From: Paramarasmius palmivorus
Taxonomy: Eukaryota; Basidiomycota; Agaricomycetes; Agaricales; Marasmiaceae
Direction: 5' to 3'
DNA length: 64,000 bases
Assembly (NCBI GenBank): GCA_037176845.1
Contig: JAYKXP010000003.1
Span: 1,054,001-1,118,000, forward strand
The notes beneath the pieces were generated by a model. It saw only the letters and a program-made list of their open reading frames with translations. It did not search any database and was not told the DNA's origin. Each line of letters begins with the position of its first letter. Positions within the stretch are counted from its first letter, which is position 1. Shown piece by piece: positions 1 to 10,173 of this stretch. The position numbers were made by a program, and so were the translations under genes.

Positions 1-881
1 ACCAATACATTGGAGTTTTGGGTTTTCCGGTGTGATATGATGCTACTGTTGCTACATCGCTGGGTATATTGCGCATCTCATCGCTACCGACAAGTGTCGT
101 GACACTAGACTCGTATTCAGAGGTGGTGGGTGGTCGTCGTTGTAGCTTTGTGTGTCGCGGCGGTGAGCGTGTGATGATTTGAGGGATAACTGGTACCCAT
201 CAGTATTAGAAAGAGAATTATGCAAGAGAGAGACCCACCAGTTGGAGCACGAGCGCGTTCCAATATCCGTTTTCTGTGTAACAAAATACCGGCAAGTAAT
301 GTGAGGACTATGAAGGCCGCGACGACTACTCCAACAACCACGCCTGTGTCGACCATGGGTGTCGATTCCAAATTGGCGGATGAAGATGGAGATGTAGGCG
401 TGAAAGGGACATCCAAGGACGAAGGGCTAAGGATAACTGTGGTCGGCTGTGCAAGGACGATCCTGCTCAGGAAGAAGGAGCAATTCGGGGAGATTTGAAC
501 GACATCTAGCTCCAAGGTGTGATTCCGGGACTGTAAGGTAACGCAATCGAAGAGGGGTGTCTGTTCCGGGTGCGGACTGTCCAACGCGACTTGGATAGTA
601 GGAAGGTCACAGCTGCCAGTGCTTAGGGTGACGTTGATAGTAGGAGGTTTGCCATCTCCAGAAGTTTGCCGTGCCTTTCCAAATACCTGGACATTAACGC
701 CTACGTGCCCGTCAGGAGGGGAGGAAAGGTGTAGTGTGATTTGTATACCTGAGTTGCCAGTGAAAGAAAGGGCGGCTTGTGCTCCTTGTTGGCTTGTAGA
801 TCCTAAATCCTGTGAATCCCAGGGAGGATCGTCAGAATATCGCATGCGGGAGTCCGAGGAGAGTATAGTCTCGATAGACAT
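1..881 (-). CDS. Single-pass membrane protein, MSIETI family member A (3' end beyond window)
   Basis: First of a family with four recognisable members and one possible remnant in this window. The start is set at the shared MSIETI methionine; an in-frame ATG at 968 would add a non-conserved leader. A beta-rich ectodomain follows (DSRMRYSDDPPW, then NHTLELDV), then one hydrophobic segment (VVVGVVVAAFIVLTLLAGIL) and basic residues. A phase-1 intron of about 48 bp lies near 700-750 before VNVQVFGKA, and a second after the juxtamembrane basic stretch near 181-230. The third exon reads a tail with TTLVGS and ATVASYHTG, matching the C-terminal tails of the other members, and runs off base 1. There is no classical signal peptide. 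The fold resembles Agaricomycete galactose-binding-like ectodomain plus TM proteins; function is unknown. Confidence 0.75.
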
Positions 882-1187
882 AGTCGAGAAGAGAAGAGAT
901 GGTGGTGTGTTTGAAAGAAGACAAGGGAAGGGTGTGACACTACTTGCGAGTAGAACCCGATCCATCACTGCTGCAAATGATGAACAGCTTCGGTCGGCAA
1001 GCAGTTATGAATGATTGATTCGGAGTGGAAGTTGAGAGGTATCACTGGCCACTATGCCAGCGCTTGACGAAAAGATGATGATCAATCATATAACCAGATA
1101 TCGCAGATGGAGTCACACTGTGAAGACAGAGAAAACGCGTTCCAGTTCCACTCGTGAACGTCTAATCAAACATGGGGATTTCGATAC

Positions 1188-2080
1188 TTAGTACAGGATG
1201 ATTTTGGTATCCCGTGCACTATATGTTGCTACTGTCGCTACCCTTGTCCCCGTGGTCTCTGGTGGATGCGAGCCTACGGTCACGAGTGTCGGTGTATAGT
1301 GCAGAGAATCCGTGTGTGGCAACTCGGCCACCGTTGAAGTAGCTATCGTGAGCGATGCTGGATCTTGTTGGGTGAAAACGTTAGAGCTAACAGTGAAGGA
1401 AAAACAGAGTCACCTGGGGGTTCAGCCGATACACGACCGTGCTTCAGTCTTCGCCTGCGGCAGAGAAGGAAGCTAACGCATGCTGTGAAGATGACGAAGA
1501 GTGCGACTATTCCTCCGATAAGGACACCGTTGCTAGTCGAAGCTGTGTGCGGTTTTGTGATGGCAGATGTGACTGGAAGTGTCGCAAGGGAAGTTTCACT
1601 GTCCCCCGGTGAAATTAGAGAAGTAGTAGGATTGCTGGATAGCGTGATTGGACCATGGAGCTCAACCTTGCTGAAGGCGAAGGAACGACTTGGGCTGGCG
1701 TCAATGACATCTATCTCCAATGTGTGGTTTCCGGTGGCTGTGACGATGCACTGGAAAATAACACTTTCCCATGTAGAGTCGGTAATAATCGCGGAAGCGG
1801 GAGAATTACTGCAGTCGTCCACGGATATGGAGGCGGTAGAGGGACTACTGGTGAGTGTGTCCGTTTTGTATACCCGAATACTGCTGTCTGCATCCAGTTT
1901 CAAATCAGAATAGCCAAAAATCGAGCCCGAACACACACCTTTAACAGCTTTGAACGAAAATGCAGCTTTTGCACCTGCACTCCGTGCGACTACATTGTTA
2001 GGGCTCCCTTCAGCTAGAGCCCATGATGAGCCTGTATACTCGAATCGCGAATCCGTGCAAAATATTGTCTCGATCGACAT
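1188..2080 (-). CDS. Single-pass membrane protein, MSIETI family member B
   Basis: Tandem paralogue of member A. It starts at MSIETI; an ATG at 2134 is also possible but its leader is not conserved. Ectodomain landmarks are DSRFEYTGSSW and NHTLEIDV, followed by a TM segment (GVLIGGIVALFVIFTACVSFLL) and CRRRR. Intron 1 (about 51 bp, phase 1) falls before SSIRVYKTD. Intron 2 (about 56 bp, phase 1, with a CTAAC branch site) follows the basic stretch. The third exon extends the protein to 1188 and ends TYSARDTKIILY, almost identical to the ends of members C and D, which supports the splice model. The cytoplasmic tail also carries TLVTVGS. Function is unknown. Confidence 0.8.
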
Positions 2081-3025
2081 TGGCTGACACAAGAAGAAAG
2101 GGTGGTACGAGACCGGGCATTGAACGAGATTCAATGGTTATTTAGGTCGGAAGACCGGGAACTTGAAACCAACCGAGGAGATAGCATCATTACAAAGAGT
2201 ACTGCCAATCACTTTTGCGGGTCCCAGTCGATGCAGCGAGAGTGTGTTATACCATGGTTCGACACTGCGAGTATACCCATTAGAGAAGGAAGCTATGTGA
2301 ATTGACCTACTTACCGATGTTATGGGCTAGGTGACCAGCTTGGGGCTGGAGTTCACTGAGGTGAGTTTTAACGGTGTTTGATATTTAGGCGAGAGCTGAG
2401 CTACTTCACACATTTCAATTTCTTGCACCAGTATCCGTGGTAGTCAAGAGATCTTCGAGTGCGTTCGAGTCGTAAGATGTAATGAAAGCGAGGCCTGAGC
2501 GCCTGAGCAACGTCATTGTTGGCTTTCTATAAGTATTCTCACGGCGTCTCCATGTCCTTTACCATATGCATATGTGTCTCCTTGGGTCTCCCTGTCCGTC
2601 GTCCGACGATCAAGAAAGTGGGTCTCAAAGTAGACAGGTCAGTCTGACATTCATAGCCTCCTCGAGCCAAATCTCAAGACATGATAGAAAATTGCTATGT
2701 TATTCTGGCAATACAAATGGGATTCCTCAAGGCCTTACCGGTCTCTCCATGCTTCGATGAGCATCTCAGTTCTTGCTCAGTTCTAGAGATGGCACCACCC
2801 TGGCAAGCACACCTCCAAACGCTCCTCGTCACCTGGTGACGAGAACTGATGAGGGTTGTGAGGGAATCGATTCGCGTATTCGATGTTTCATCCGGAGGAT
2901 CTCTGAAATTCAGCTTGCAATTCAGGGATACAACTGATGAGGCTCGGATTTGGCTCGTGGTGTGTTAAAAAGGACGAAGCCCCATGCCAAATCGTCATTT
3001 CTTCCTTCTCTCGCTCACAACAACC
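2081..3025. other. Intergenic, no gene seen
   Basis: About 0.95 kb between member B and the GH128 gene. No convincing ORF, repeat or RNA gene is visible; it presumably holds the two divergent promoters. Confidence 0.5.
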
Positions 3026-4078
3026 ATGTTCGCTCGTTTTTTGCAACTCTTCCTTGCAGCCTCTCTCGAGATTCCGCTCCTTGCTTCCTCAACTCCGATT
3101 GCTCGAGCAGACATGAATCCCAAGCTCGGCATAAGTTATACCAAGCCGACCAGTCTTGAAGCAGCAGGCTCTCCGAGTAGCGTCGCGAGCTGGTACTTTA
3201 ACTACCTTCCAGAAGCCATTCAGGATGCTCCCGGATCTCTCGAGTTTGTCGGGATGCAATCAGGAAGGAATGGCATCCAACAACTCACAGATCAAGTTGA
3301 ACGTTCCGGTCTAAAAACCCTTTTGGTGAATTTTACCGCATATTCTTGCATACATATTCCTGATGCCTATTAGGGGTTCTATCAACCCGAGCAAAAGAAC
3401 AACAATTACTTGGATCCACGGCAAGCGACTGAGCTTTGGACTCAATACATGTTACCGCTACGGTCACAGAAGGGTATACGCCTTGGCGCTCCTGTCAACT
3501 TCAACTGTGACTTGAAATGGCTACAAGAGTTTAACAATATGTGTCGGGACTGTTTTGACTTCGTTCCTGTAATATGGTAGGTCCACTCTGCCTGTTCTTG
3601 GTACCTCCTCTGACGTCTTTCGTTCAAGGTTCGGAACAGAGGTGTCCGAGCTCGTTCAGTGCACTCGTCGTGCTCAGTCTCTGTTCGGTCATCCGGTCTG
3701 GGTAATTGAATTTGCCAGCCTCTCGGAGGATGCCATAGGTAAGGTGCTCCTTTATCAATGCAGTACTTGCCTCTGACACTTTTATGTTATGAAGAAGTCT
3801 CCTCATTCATGTCCGGTGCCTTGAAGGCGTTGGATGGCCTCGACTATGTCGAACGCTACGCTTGGTTTGCATATGGTGTAGGTATCATCTCTTCTGTGGT
3901 CTCATATGGCTCACACAAAACCTCCCAAGACGAGTGAGAATATTGGCTGGGATTCGGGTGAGCAAAACGCTATTTGTCTTGCGGTACACATGTTACTTAA
4001 TCACTCTTTGCAGGTCTCATCAATGAAGATGCCAGTCTTAATTCACTCGGGCAGCAATACATCAATGGAGGGCAATGA
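3026..4078 (+). CDS. Secreted Asl1-like (GH128) glycoside hydrolase, catalytic acid/base replaced
   Basis: Starts at MFARFLQLFL, a signal peptide; an in-frame ATG at 2984 would lengthen it. The mature part follows the Asl1/GH128 beta-1,3-glucanase pattern: KLGISYTKP, SLEFVGMQSG, LKTLLGF, ATELWTQYMLPL, IRLGAPV, WLQEF, FDFVPVIWFGTEV, HPVWVIEFA, YVERYAWFAYG, ENIGWDSG, LNSLGQQYI. It needs introns near 3324-3372, 3578-3629, 3739-3795, 3877-3933 and 3959-4013, all with normal ends. Where the family has GFNEP, carrying the acid/base Glu, this protein reads GFYQP; the nucleophile Glu in IEFA is kept. It may therefore be a glucan-binding pseudo-enzyme. Confidence 0.8.
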
Positions 4079-4408
4079 GTATACACATCCTTTGATAACT
4101 CACATTCTTTACTTCATACCATTGTCATAGTCGGACGCCTTTTCTCCCAGGCCCGGCGAAAGACCGTCTTTCATTGCGCAATACAAGTAAACAGCACGAC
4201 GATGACAACATGTTACTTCATATATACACTAGTACATTCGAAAGCAGAAGGAGATACCCAAAACTGAACGAGGCAGAGGGATAGTTATGGCTACAAGGGC
4301 ATGCGTGCAACAGTACATGGGGAAAACCAAGCAATGGTCCAACGTCCACCCTAGAAGACGAAATATGACATGACATCAATAAACGAGAACGAGAAACATT
4401 TTGCACGG

Positions 4409-5665
4409 TCACGATCCTCCCAAACCCATTCGTTCAGCTAACGTCCGATCGACACCTGCATTTGAGGATGAAGTTAAGCCGTTACTGCTACTTCCACCTC
4501 CACCACCGGGATTACGGTCTCTCCGTGATCCACCACCGCCACCACCGCCACCACTACCCATGCCTGTTGAACGACTAGAGGAAGAAAAGTTCCGGTTACC
4601 ACTATGAGTGTCTCGTCTAGATCTGTTCCTGTCTCTATCTCTATCCTTTTCTTTGTCACGATCCCTTTCTCGGTCACGGTCCTTCCATTCTTTTCGTCCA
4701 CCGCCATTGCTCCCACCACCTCTTCTCGAGTTGGAGCTCGAATGATCATCGTCAACTTCCATTTTGACGTTTCGAGGTGAATGTGATCTACTGCGGCTTC
4801 GGTTTCGATGACCGAGGTGCTGTGGACGGAGAGTGGGAGAAGCAGAGTTTGCTTCCGAAAGACGAGGCTTTTTATGTTGATGTGTGTGAGCGCGTGGTCC
4901 AGTGGGAGGTAGACGGGTGTGTGAAGGTGATGTGGTGGAGCCGTTATGCTGATGTTGGTGATATGAATTGCGTGGTGAATGGGTGTGGTTGTGGGATGTG
5001 TTGGACTTTGAGAGGGTAGCAAACGCGTCGGATGATTTCTCTAGCTCAGTCCTATGGTGATAGGTGAATTATAAGCTGATGACACACTGTAAGAGAACTG
5101 TGAAACCTACGATAATGACTGTATGACTTGATGCGATTCTATTGTTACAAGTACAGTCAGACGACCGTCTTAACCAACATCTGAGGGTGACAATACACAC
5201 CTTTGAGAGCGCCTTCCAACCTCTGAACTAGTCTTCTCAAGCTCTGAACTTCTTCCTTCAAAGTACCAGTCTCGCCTTCTTTCAGTATCCCATACAACTC
5301 CTCGTTCTCATCCTGTAGCAGCTGAACTCGCTGTGTCAACGCGGTCATTGTCGAGTTCTTATGGCTGCCTCCTTCATTTTCGAGATTCCTTGCACGATTT
5401 AGATGCGGTAAAAGTAAGGACACGAGAGCTGGTGGTAACGTTGACGGATCGGCTGTCGAAGAGCTAGCATGTGTCGGCGAAGACAGATATTGTCGTAGAC
5501 GAGTAATCTGGTCCTATAATTGGGGTACAATTCCGATGAGAAATTCGAATTTTGTCCATTATGTATATTAACAATACTTACCCCAAGCTCTGAGATTTGT
5601 TTATCCTTTTCGCGCAAAAGCGTCTCCAGCTCTAATTCCCGTGTTGAGGCAAGTTCGGTATCCAT
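4409..5665 (-). CDS. Coiled-coil protein with low-complexity RD/G-rich tail, possibly WTAP/Mum2-like
   Basis: The N-terminal exon (MDTELASTRELELETLLREK) joins through an intron near 5516-5582 to a second coiled-coil exon with LQDENEELYGILKEGETG and EVQSLRRLVQRLEGALK. The C-terminal exon is Ser/Arg-rich, then has an RD/RE/KD-repeat run and long Gly runs, ending ERMGLGGS at 4409. The ENEEL-type motif followed by a heptad helix recalls WTAP/Mum2, the m6A-writer regulators, but that is resemblance only. The exon join between 5193 and 5040 is unresolved: a middle exon reading CHQLIIHLS runs into a TAG before ELEKSSDAF can continue, so there is an unseen splice, an indel or a sequence error. A larger antisense-looking ORF over 4474-5022 is a shadow frame. 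Confidence 0.6.
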
Positions 5666-6239
5666 GCCTAGATATCCCCCAAGAATACAGGACTATGGAA
5701 ATTGTGCTAGGCGATGAAAGAAAAGAAGAATAACGCTGAAGCGCCGAGAGGTTGAGCCTGCGGGGTGGCCAGGTCGAGCACAGCAGTACTCGTTATGGTG
5801 GCCCGTGCAAAGGGTCCGTGATAACGTAAACTCCAGTCGGTGCTCTCGAATCGGCTTCCAGGACGAGTCCTACAACGGCTACTTGCATTCATAGCTGTAT
5901 TCTGAACTGGTACGCCTTTTCTTCATTGGTCTAAGATCCTAGGGTACAGTCTCCCAAGGAATTCAAACAGCCGTTAAAGGCAATCCCGGGATGGGTGAGA
6001 GTAGAACCCGTACAGGATCCAAGAATATTCATTATCATATCTTCTTCTCCCGAAGACAGGTCAGAAGCATATCCTTCTCTCATATTTGGGAAAGGGAAGC
6101 CCAGGAGCTGGTAGAACGCCTGTACCCGCCGCATGTCCGAAATTCCAGTCGGTAGCGGGAAGCGATGCGGCAGTTGCCGGAAGCCTGGGAATGCACAAGT
6201 CGACCAACCAAAAAAATTTTCGGTGCAATCATCACTTTC
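5666..6239. other. Intergenic, no secure gene
   Basis: Between the coiled-coil gene and the snoRNA host. Two short minus-strand ORFs (5707-5892 and 5931-6134) lack recognisable domains or good context. Likely promoter and UTR sequence. Confidence 0.4.
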
Positions 6240-6333
6240 TCTTCACTCTTTTTTCTTTCGCAGCCAGGGAGTGCTCTTTCTCTGGTGAACAGTGAGTTTT
6301 CTAGCTTTTCTTTACGACTTCTTTCACTTCTTT

Positions 6334-6426
6334 CGCTATGATTACAAGTTTATTCACACTATGAACAGCATGGCCTTACTAGCCATGCTGAACCCATGTT
6401 TATCTCTTTACAACGGTATCTGAGCG
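6334..6426 (+). ncRNA. Box C/D snoRNA copy 1, predicted 18S rRNA 2'-O-methylation guide (snR79-like)
   Basis: Terminal stem CGC (6334-6336) with GCG (6424-6426); C box ATGATTA at 6338-6344; D box CTGA at 6420-6423; a possible D' CTGA at 6388-6391 next to a 9-bp internal hairpin (AGCATGGC paired with GCCATGCT). Just upstream of D is TTTACAACGGTAT, whose complement ATACCGTTGTA matches the conserved 18S segment equivalent to the E. coli 790 loop. The D+5 rule would place the methyl on the second C of ATACC, probably the site called Cm1007 in yeast. The pairing uses rRNA recalled from memory. Confidence 0.6.
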
Positions 6427-6591
6427 CCCTTTACTTTTTCCAATTTCTCTGTGCTACCATCTGACCCTTTTACTGACATCCTGTTACAATCAGCGCAGAC
6501 TCATAGCACCGATACCCCAACACATGCCTCAGCCGGTGAGTTTCATCTACCGTTGCCAAACTTCCCTCATCACCACCCCACTTCCCGCGTT

Positions 6592-6681
6592 GGCTACGAT
6601 TACATCCTTATTCACACTGTACGAAGGCTCGGTGTAAAACCTTGCTTACCATGTGTTATCTTTTACAACGGTATCTGAGCC
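6592..6681 (+). ncRNA. Box C/D snoRNA copy 2, same guide as copy 1
   Basis: Tandem duplicate in the next intron. Terminal stem GGC (6592-6594) with GCC (6679-6681), changed in a compensatory way relative to copy 1; C box ACGATTA at 6596-6602, one base further from consensus; D box CTGA at 6675-6678. The guide TTTACAACGGTAT and the TTATTCACACT element are kept while the rest has diverged, which is the pattern expected for selection on the guide. Confidence 0.6.
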
Positions 6682-6998
6682 GTCTTCCATTACCCTTCTC
6701 TTGCCACCCTTGATATATGACTGACGACAATCCAATCTAGGAACGTTGCCGCCAGCGCTCAGTGTCAAGTTTTATGGGTGATGTGTCGAGTGTTCAACAG
6801 AATTCAAGTATTTTAGGTTCAGAGCTACTCGGATGTTTTGTACATAGCCTCGCCAACAACTTGATGGATATCAATCTTCTGTTCGTGATTCGAGATGCGA
6901 AGGATACAGGAAGAATGAATGGATGCTCTCCAAAGGGTATAGTACTGCGTCGCCAACCTGAAATACTGTAATTGAGTAGTGCTTGTTGCTGAACAGCC

Positions 6999-7708
6999 TC
7001 ATACTTTGGCTTCTATTCGCGTCGAAATAGGCCATGGTTCCAAAGAGTCGGGTGGAACTTGCCCTTGCATCTGCGTTAGAGCTCCTGGAAAGATATATGT
7101 GAAAGGGCCAGTTTTGCCAAACGGGGCGGGCGTTGGCTGGTACCCAACAGGAAGGGCACACCGAGGGCAGCAGAACCTGTACTGTCTTTCGTGTCCACCT
7201 TGCCTGTGGCAAAGAGTCTTATCTGAGTGACAGTTATACGACAAGGAAGCATTTCGGGCGTACCTTTCAATCAGAACAGCATCACCCGCCACTGCGTTTA
7301 GCTTGAATACCCTTGCTGGAGCCAGGTCCGTACTTTGACACCTGATAACGAACGAGTTGTCTGTCTTCCGGCGAGGAAGCGAGGACAGAGATTTATCAAT
7401 CACAAGCTACAAATTCCATGGGTTTATTGGTAAGTCATTCAGCAGGGAAGAGCGGTTTCTGAGGAAAAACGTACAATAAATTCTCCGCAAATGCAATCTA
7501 AATGAACAATAAATCAATCAAACGGTACGGCGGATAATTGAAACCGAAGATGTACGGACAATACACGCGTAATGCAGCAGCCGAGGAAGCCGTTGGTTGA
7601 GCTGTAGAGCGGAATGTCAGCTAGACTGTTCAAGGAAAATTTGGGGAAGACCATATGCTTACCGTCTGTCGACGCAGACACTGCGCTACGTGAGATAATT
7701 TTAGGCAT
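6999..7708 (-). CDS. STEEP1 (CXorf56) family protein
   Basis: The five-exon model starts MPKIISRSAV, as human STEEP1 starts MPKVVSRS. Next come CICGEFILVID, matching human YCLCGQMVLVLD, then KLPxR-like SLPRRKTD and VFKLNA, and across an intron LIER-QGGHERQYRFCC, matching RRPEGIERQYRKKC. CPRC, GPFTYIFPGAL and QVPPD follow. The two Cys pairs (CxC and CxxC) are kept. It is roughly 155-160 residues, shorter than the human 222, ending soon after QVPPD; the last exon may be incomplete. In animals STEEP1 aids ER exit of STING and is linked to the spliceosome; the fungal role is unknown. It is divergent from the AVO2-like gene, 194 bp apart. Confidence 0.8.
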
Positions 7709-7902
7709 GATTCTCTCAAAAAACCTGAGAAATTGTGGATAGCTTATATAGAGATTGAGGGGCAAATGGTGGTCCGTTGGAAAGTGGCGGACGATTCAAA
7801 ACCGAACTCGGAGTTGTACATACTACACTGCATTTCTGTTCCTTGCCCTCATATCCCCATTGGATTCGGCCTCATATTCCTTTCTTCCTTCTCCCACTAT
7901 CT

Positions 7903-9807
7903 ATGGCTGAAAAAGATCCTGGTGCACGGTTAAGACGAGCTGTAAAAGGTGTGTAGCTTGTTCGTTTTCGTTCTGGAGGTTTCCTTGATCTCAGCAACGT
8001 TGCAGAGAACAATCTGTTTCTGGTCAAACGCCTTGTTCAGAGAACTGACCAACGGAATCCGGATCCTACGCATCGTCGGTACACTTCCCTATGCTGGGCA
8101 GCAGTCTTGGGCAATGAGGAGACGTTTGAGTTTCTTCTCCAGAACGGGCATGATCAATACGAGTGCAGTCGGGTGCGTCGTGCTTATTACCCTTCTCGGC
8201 TTTCTTTGAGGTCGTTCTGACCTCAACCCCTTGCCCAGGACTCGGAAAACAACACAATTCTCATGTTATTAGCCGACCACACATCTTCGTTGGTGAACGG
8301 AGCTGCCCTACGGATGGCGCGGTTGTACTTCGATCACTACCCCAAAACCATACATTGGGCAAATATTCACGGAAAGACTGCCCTACATGTTGCTGCGTTA
8401 AAGGGAAACGAAGAACTTGTTAGGGTGTGTCTTGTCGTACGATTCGTCTCGCCATATAGCCCTAAATGTCCTTTCCGGAATCTAGATGTTGTGCGATCTA
8501 GGAGCCGACCTAAATTTGACCGACAATCAAGGCAACACACCACTTCATTAGTACGAACCACCCTTTCTACAGTTCTCAAAATCACTCATTATCATTTCCA
8601 GCGCTAGTGCATGGGGACACATACCGGTACGCCGCTCTTTTGTCCAGAGTTCCAGACCGTTTTCTAATGACGCAATGCACTGCATAGGTCGTACAACTTC
8701 TCATCGAAAGAGGATGTCAATATTCTGCTAGAAACGATGAAGGCTTCACAGCCTCAGATTATGCATACTCGTATGTGGCTAGAGCTTCATGTTTCGTATC
8801 TGTTTTTCACGTGTCCTCGGAACAGAATTAGCACACGAGATACCCTACAAGATGCAGCAAGGTCACAGTTCGAAAACAACAAAAAGTCCCGAAGGGCTAT
8901 TTATGCTCAGGCTGCGAGCCGCGGTAGCGAGTTGGGCCACGGCGGAGTTCCACCAACAGCGACCTCAAGTCCATCAAGAGCTCGAGATATCCGTTCACCC
9001 ATTCCCCGAACACGGAGCGGTTCAGGAACTAGTCGTACTACCACAACATCAGATAGCGGTGATGAGAGTACAGGCTTAGCACCAACACCACATTCTCAGT
9101 CCTCGATATCAACCTCCTCGTCCCCTTCGCATCATTCACACTTTCATACATCATACGCCGCCAACTTCCCGGGTGCATTAAATCCGCCTGCGAATCCTTC
9201 TAGTGCTTTGTCTCAATTAGCGTCAAGAGTACGGGAACGAGACCTTGACGCGATGGAGAAGTACATGAGAAGGAACAGGAGCGAGAGTTCGTCAACAGAT
9301 AACCGATCTGCGAACGGTTCGTTCACATCAGCACCATCCGCCAATGGGGACAATATCTCCTCACTGGGTATATTCCCGACGAGTGGTTCGACAACGCCAA
9401 GACGGTTGCGACCATCGATATCAGCGTCGCAATTACGATCCCAGGAACCCGAGCTTCCAGAAAGCCGCACTAGATCTGGAACCAACCCCACTTCATCACG
9501 ACCCAATGTGTCAACATACCACACCTTTAATCACACAACTTCTCTGGCACGTTCACCGTCAAGTTCGAAGTCCTTACGGATAACGAACGGCAACGGCCAT
9601 GCAGGGGACTCAGAAACCTACACGGGACCGCCGAGTCAATATGCGCAGTTTCCCGAACCACCACTTCCAGCTGAAGATAACAGTACACCGACTGCAACGG
9701 TTGGACGACGGATGGGATTCCCTAACCCTATATCGAAACCCTTAGACGCTCTGGCATCGAGTCATAGTCATAGAAGAGGGTTATCAGCGGCCTCGTTCCG
9801 CGGCTAA
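7903..9807 (+). CDS. Ankyrin-repeat protein, AVO2-like (possible TORC2 subunit)
   Basis: Starts MAEKDPGARLRRAVK and runs through short introns to NNLFLVKRLVQRTDQRNPDP, TSLCWAAVLGNEETFEFLL, NTILMLLADH, GKTALHVAALKGNEELVRMLC, LGADLNLTDNQGNTPLHYA, WGHIPVVQLLIERGC and NDEGFTASDYAYS. That is about four to five ankyrin repeats in the first 230 residues. The remainder (from about 8870) is a Ser/Thr/Pro-rich disordered tail ending GLSAASFRG. This architecture is that of yeast Avo2, a peripheral TORC2 component at the plasma membrane. The order of the repeats fits, but ankyrin proteins are easily confused, so the name is provisional. Confidence 0.75.
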
Positions 9808-10173
9808 GTATAATCTGTGTTTGTTGTACCTTCTCCATTGTTGTCGTTGAATTTTGCTCTGTATCATCTCCCTTCGTTCTTACACCCGCACTTGTATGAG
9901 TACCGTCTGCATAGCTTCCCTGGACTCTCTGCTACCGCCCACAAGCATGTATTATTATTTATCTATCTATTCGACCAGAATGTACAAGCGCTTTACTACC
10001 GAGTACAACCCGAGTAACGAGTTCTACGGAAGATGCCAGACAGAGCGGTGTATTACTTTCGGGAAAACCCGAACAAGGGCGACGTGGTGCGGTCATCTTA
10101 TGAAATGAGCACATTTCCAAGAAGTATATAATTGGAATGTTGTACTCGCTTTCTTCGTGAACCTTCCTTTGAC
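9808..10173. other. Intergenic
   Basis: 3' UTR of the AVO2-like gene and promoter of the transporter. No RNA gene or repeat was recognised. Confidence 0.5.

Larger units (their letters stand above)
6240..6980 (+). ncRNA. Probable spliced snoRNA host transcript (ends approximate)
   Basis: Two tandem introns can be drawn: 6292-6493 (GTGAGT to CAG) and 6536-6740 (GTGAGT to TAG), separated by a 42-nt exon at 6494-6535. Both are about 200 bp, four times the usual intron length here, share sequence along their centres, and have CTGAC branch sites close to the acceptor. Each holds one box C/D snoRNA. No long ORF crosses the joined exons, so the host is probably non-coding; its 5' and 3' ends are guesses. 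Confidence 0.5.

Noticed and set aside
2847..2910. TGATGA followed by CTGA, resembling a box C/D snoRNA
   Set aside because: No terminal stem at the right distance and no convincing rRNA guide.
4474..5022. Long minus-strand ORF overlapping the low-complexity tail of the coiled-coil gene
   Set aside because: It is in another frame of repeat-rich sequence; the RD/G-rich frame has the better composition and stop context.
5931..6134. Minus-strand ORF of 67 codons (MRRVQAFYQLLG...)
   Set aside because: No domain, no clear promoter or neighbouring exon; length is within chance.
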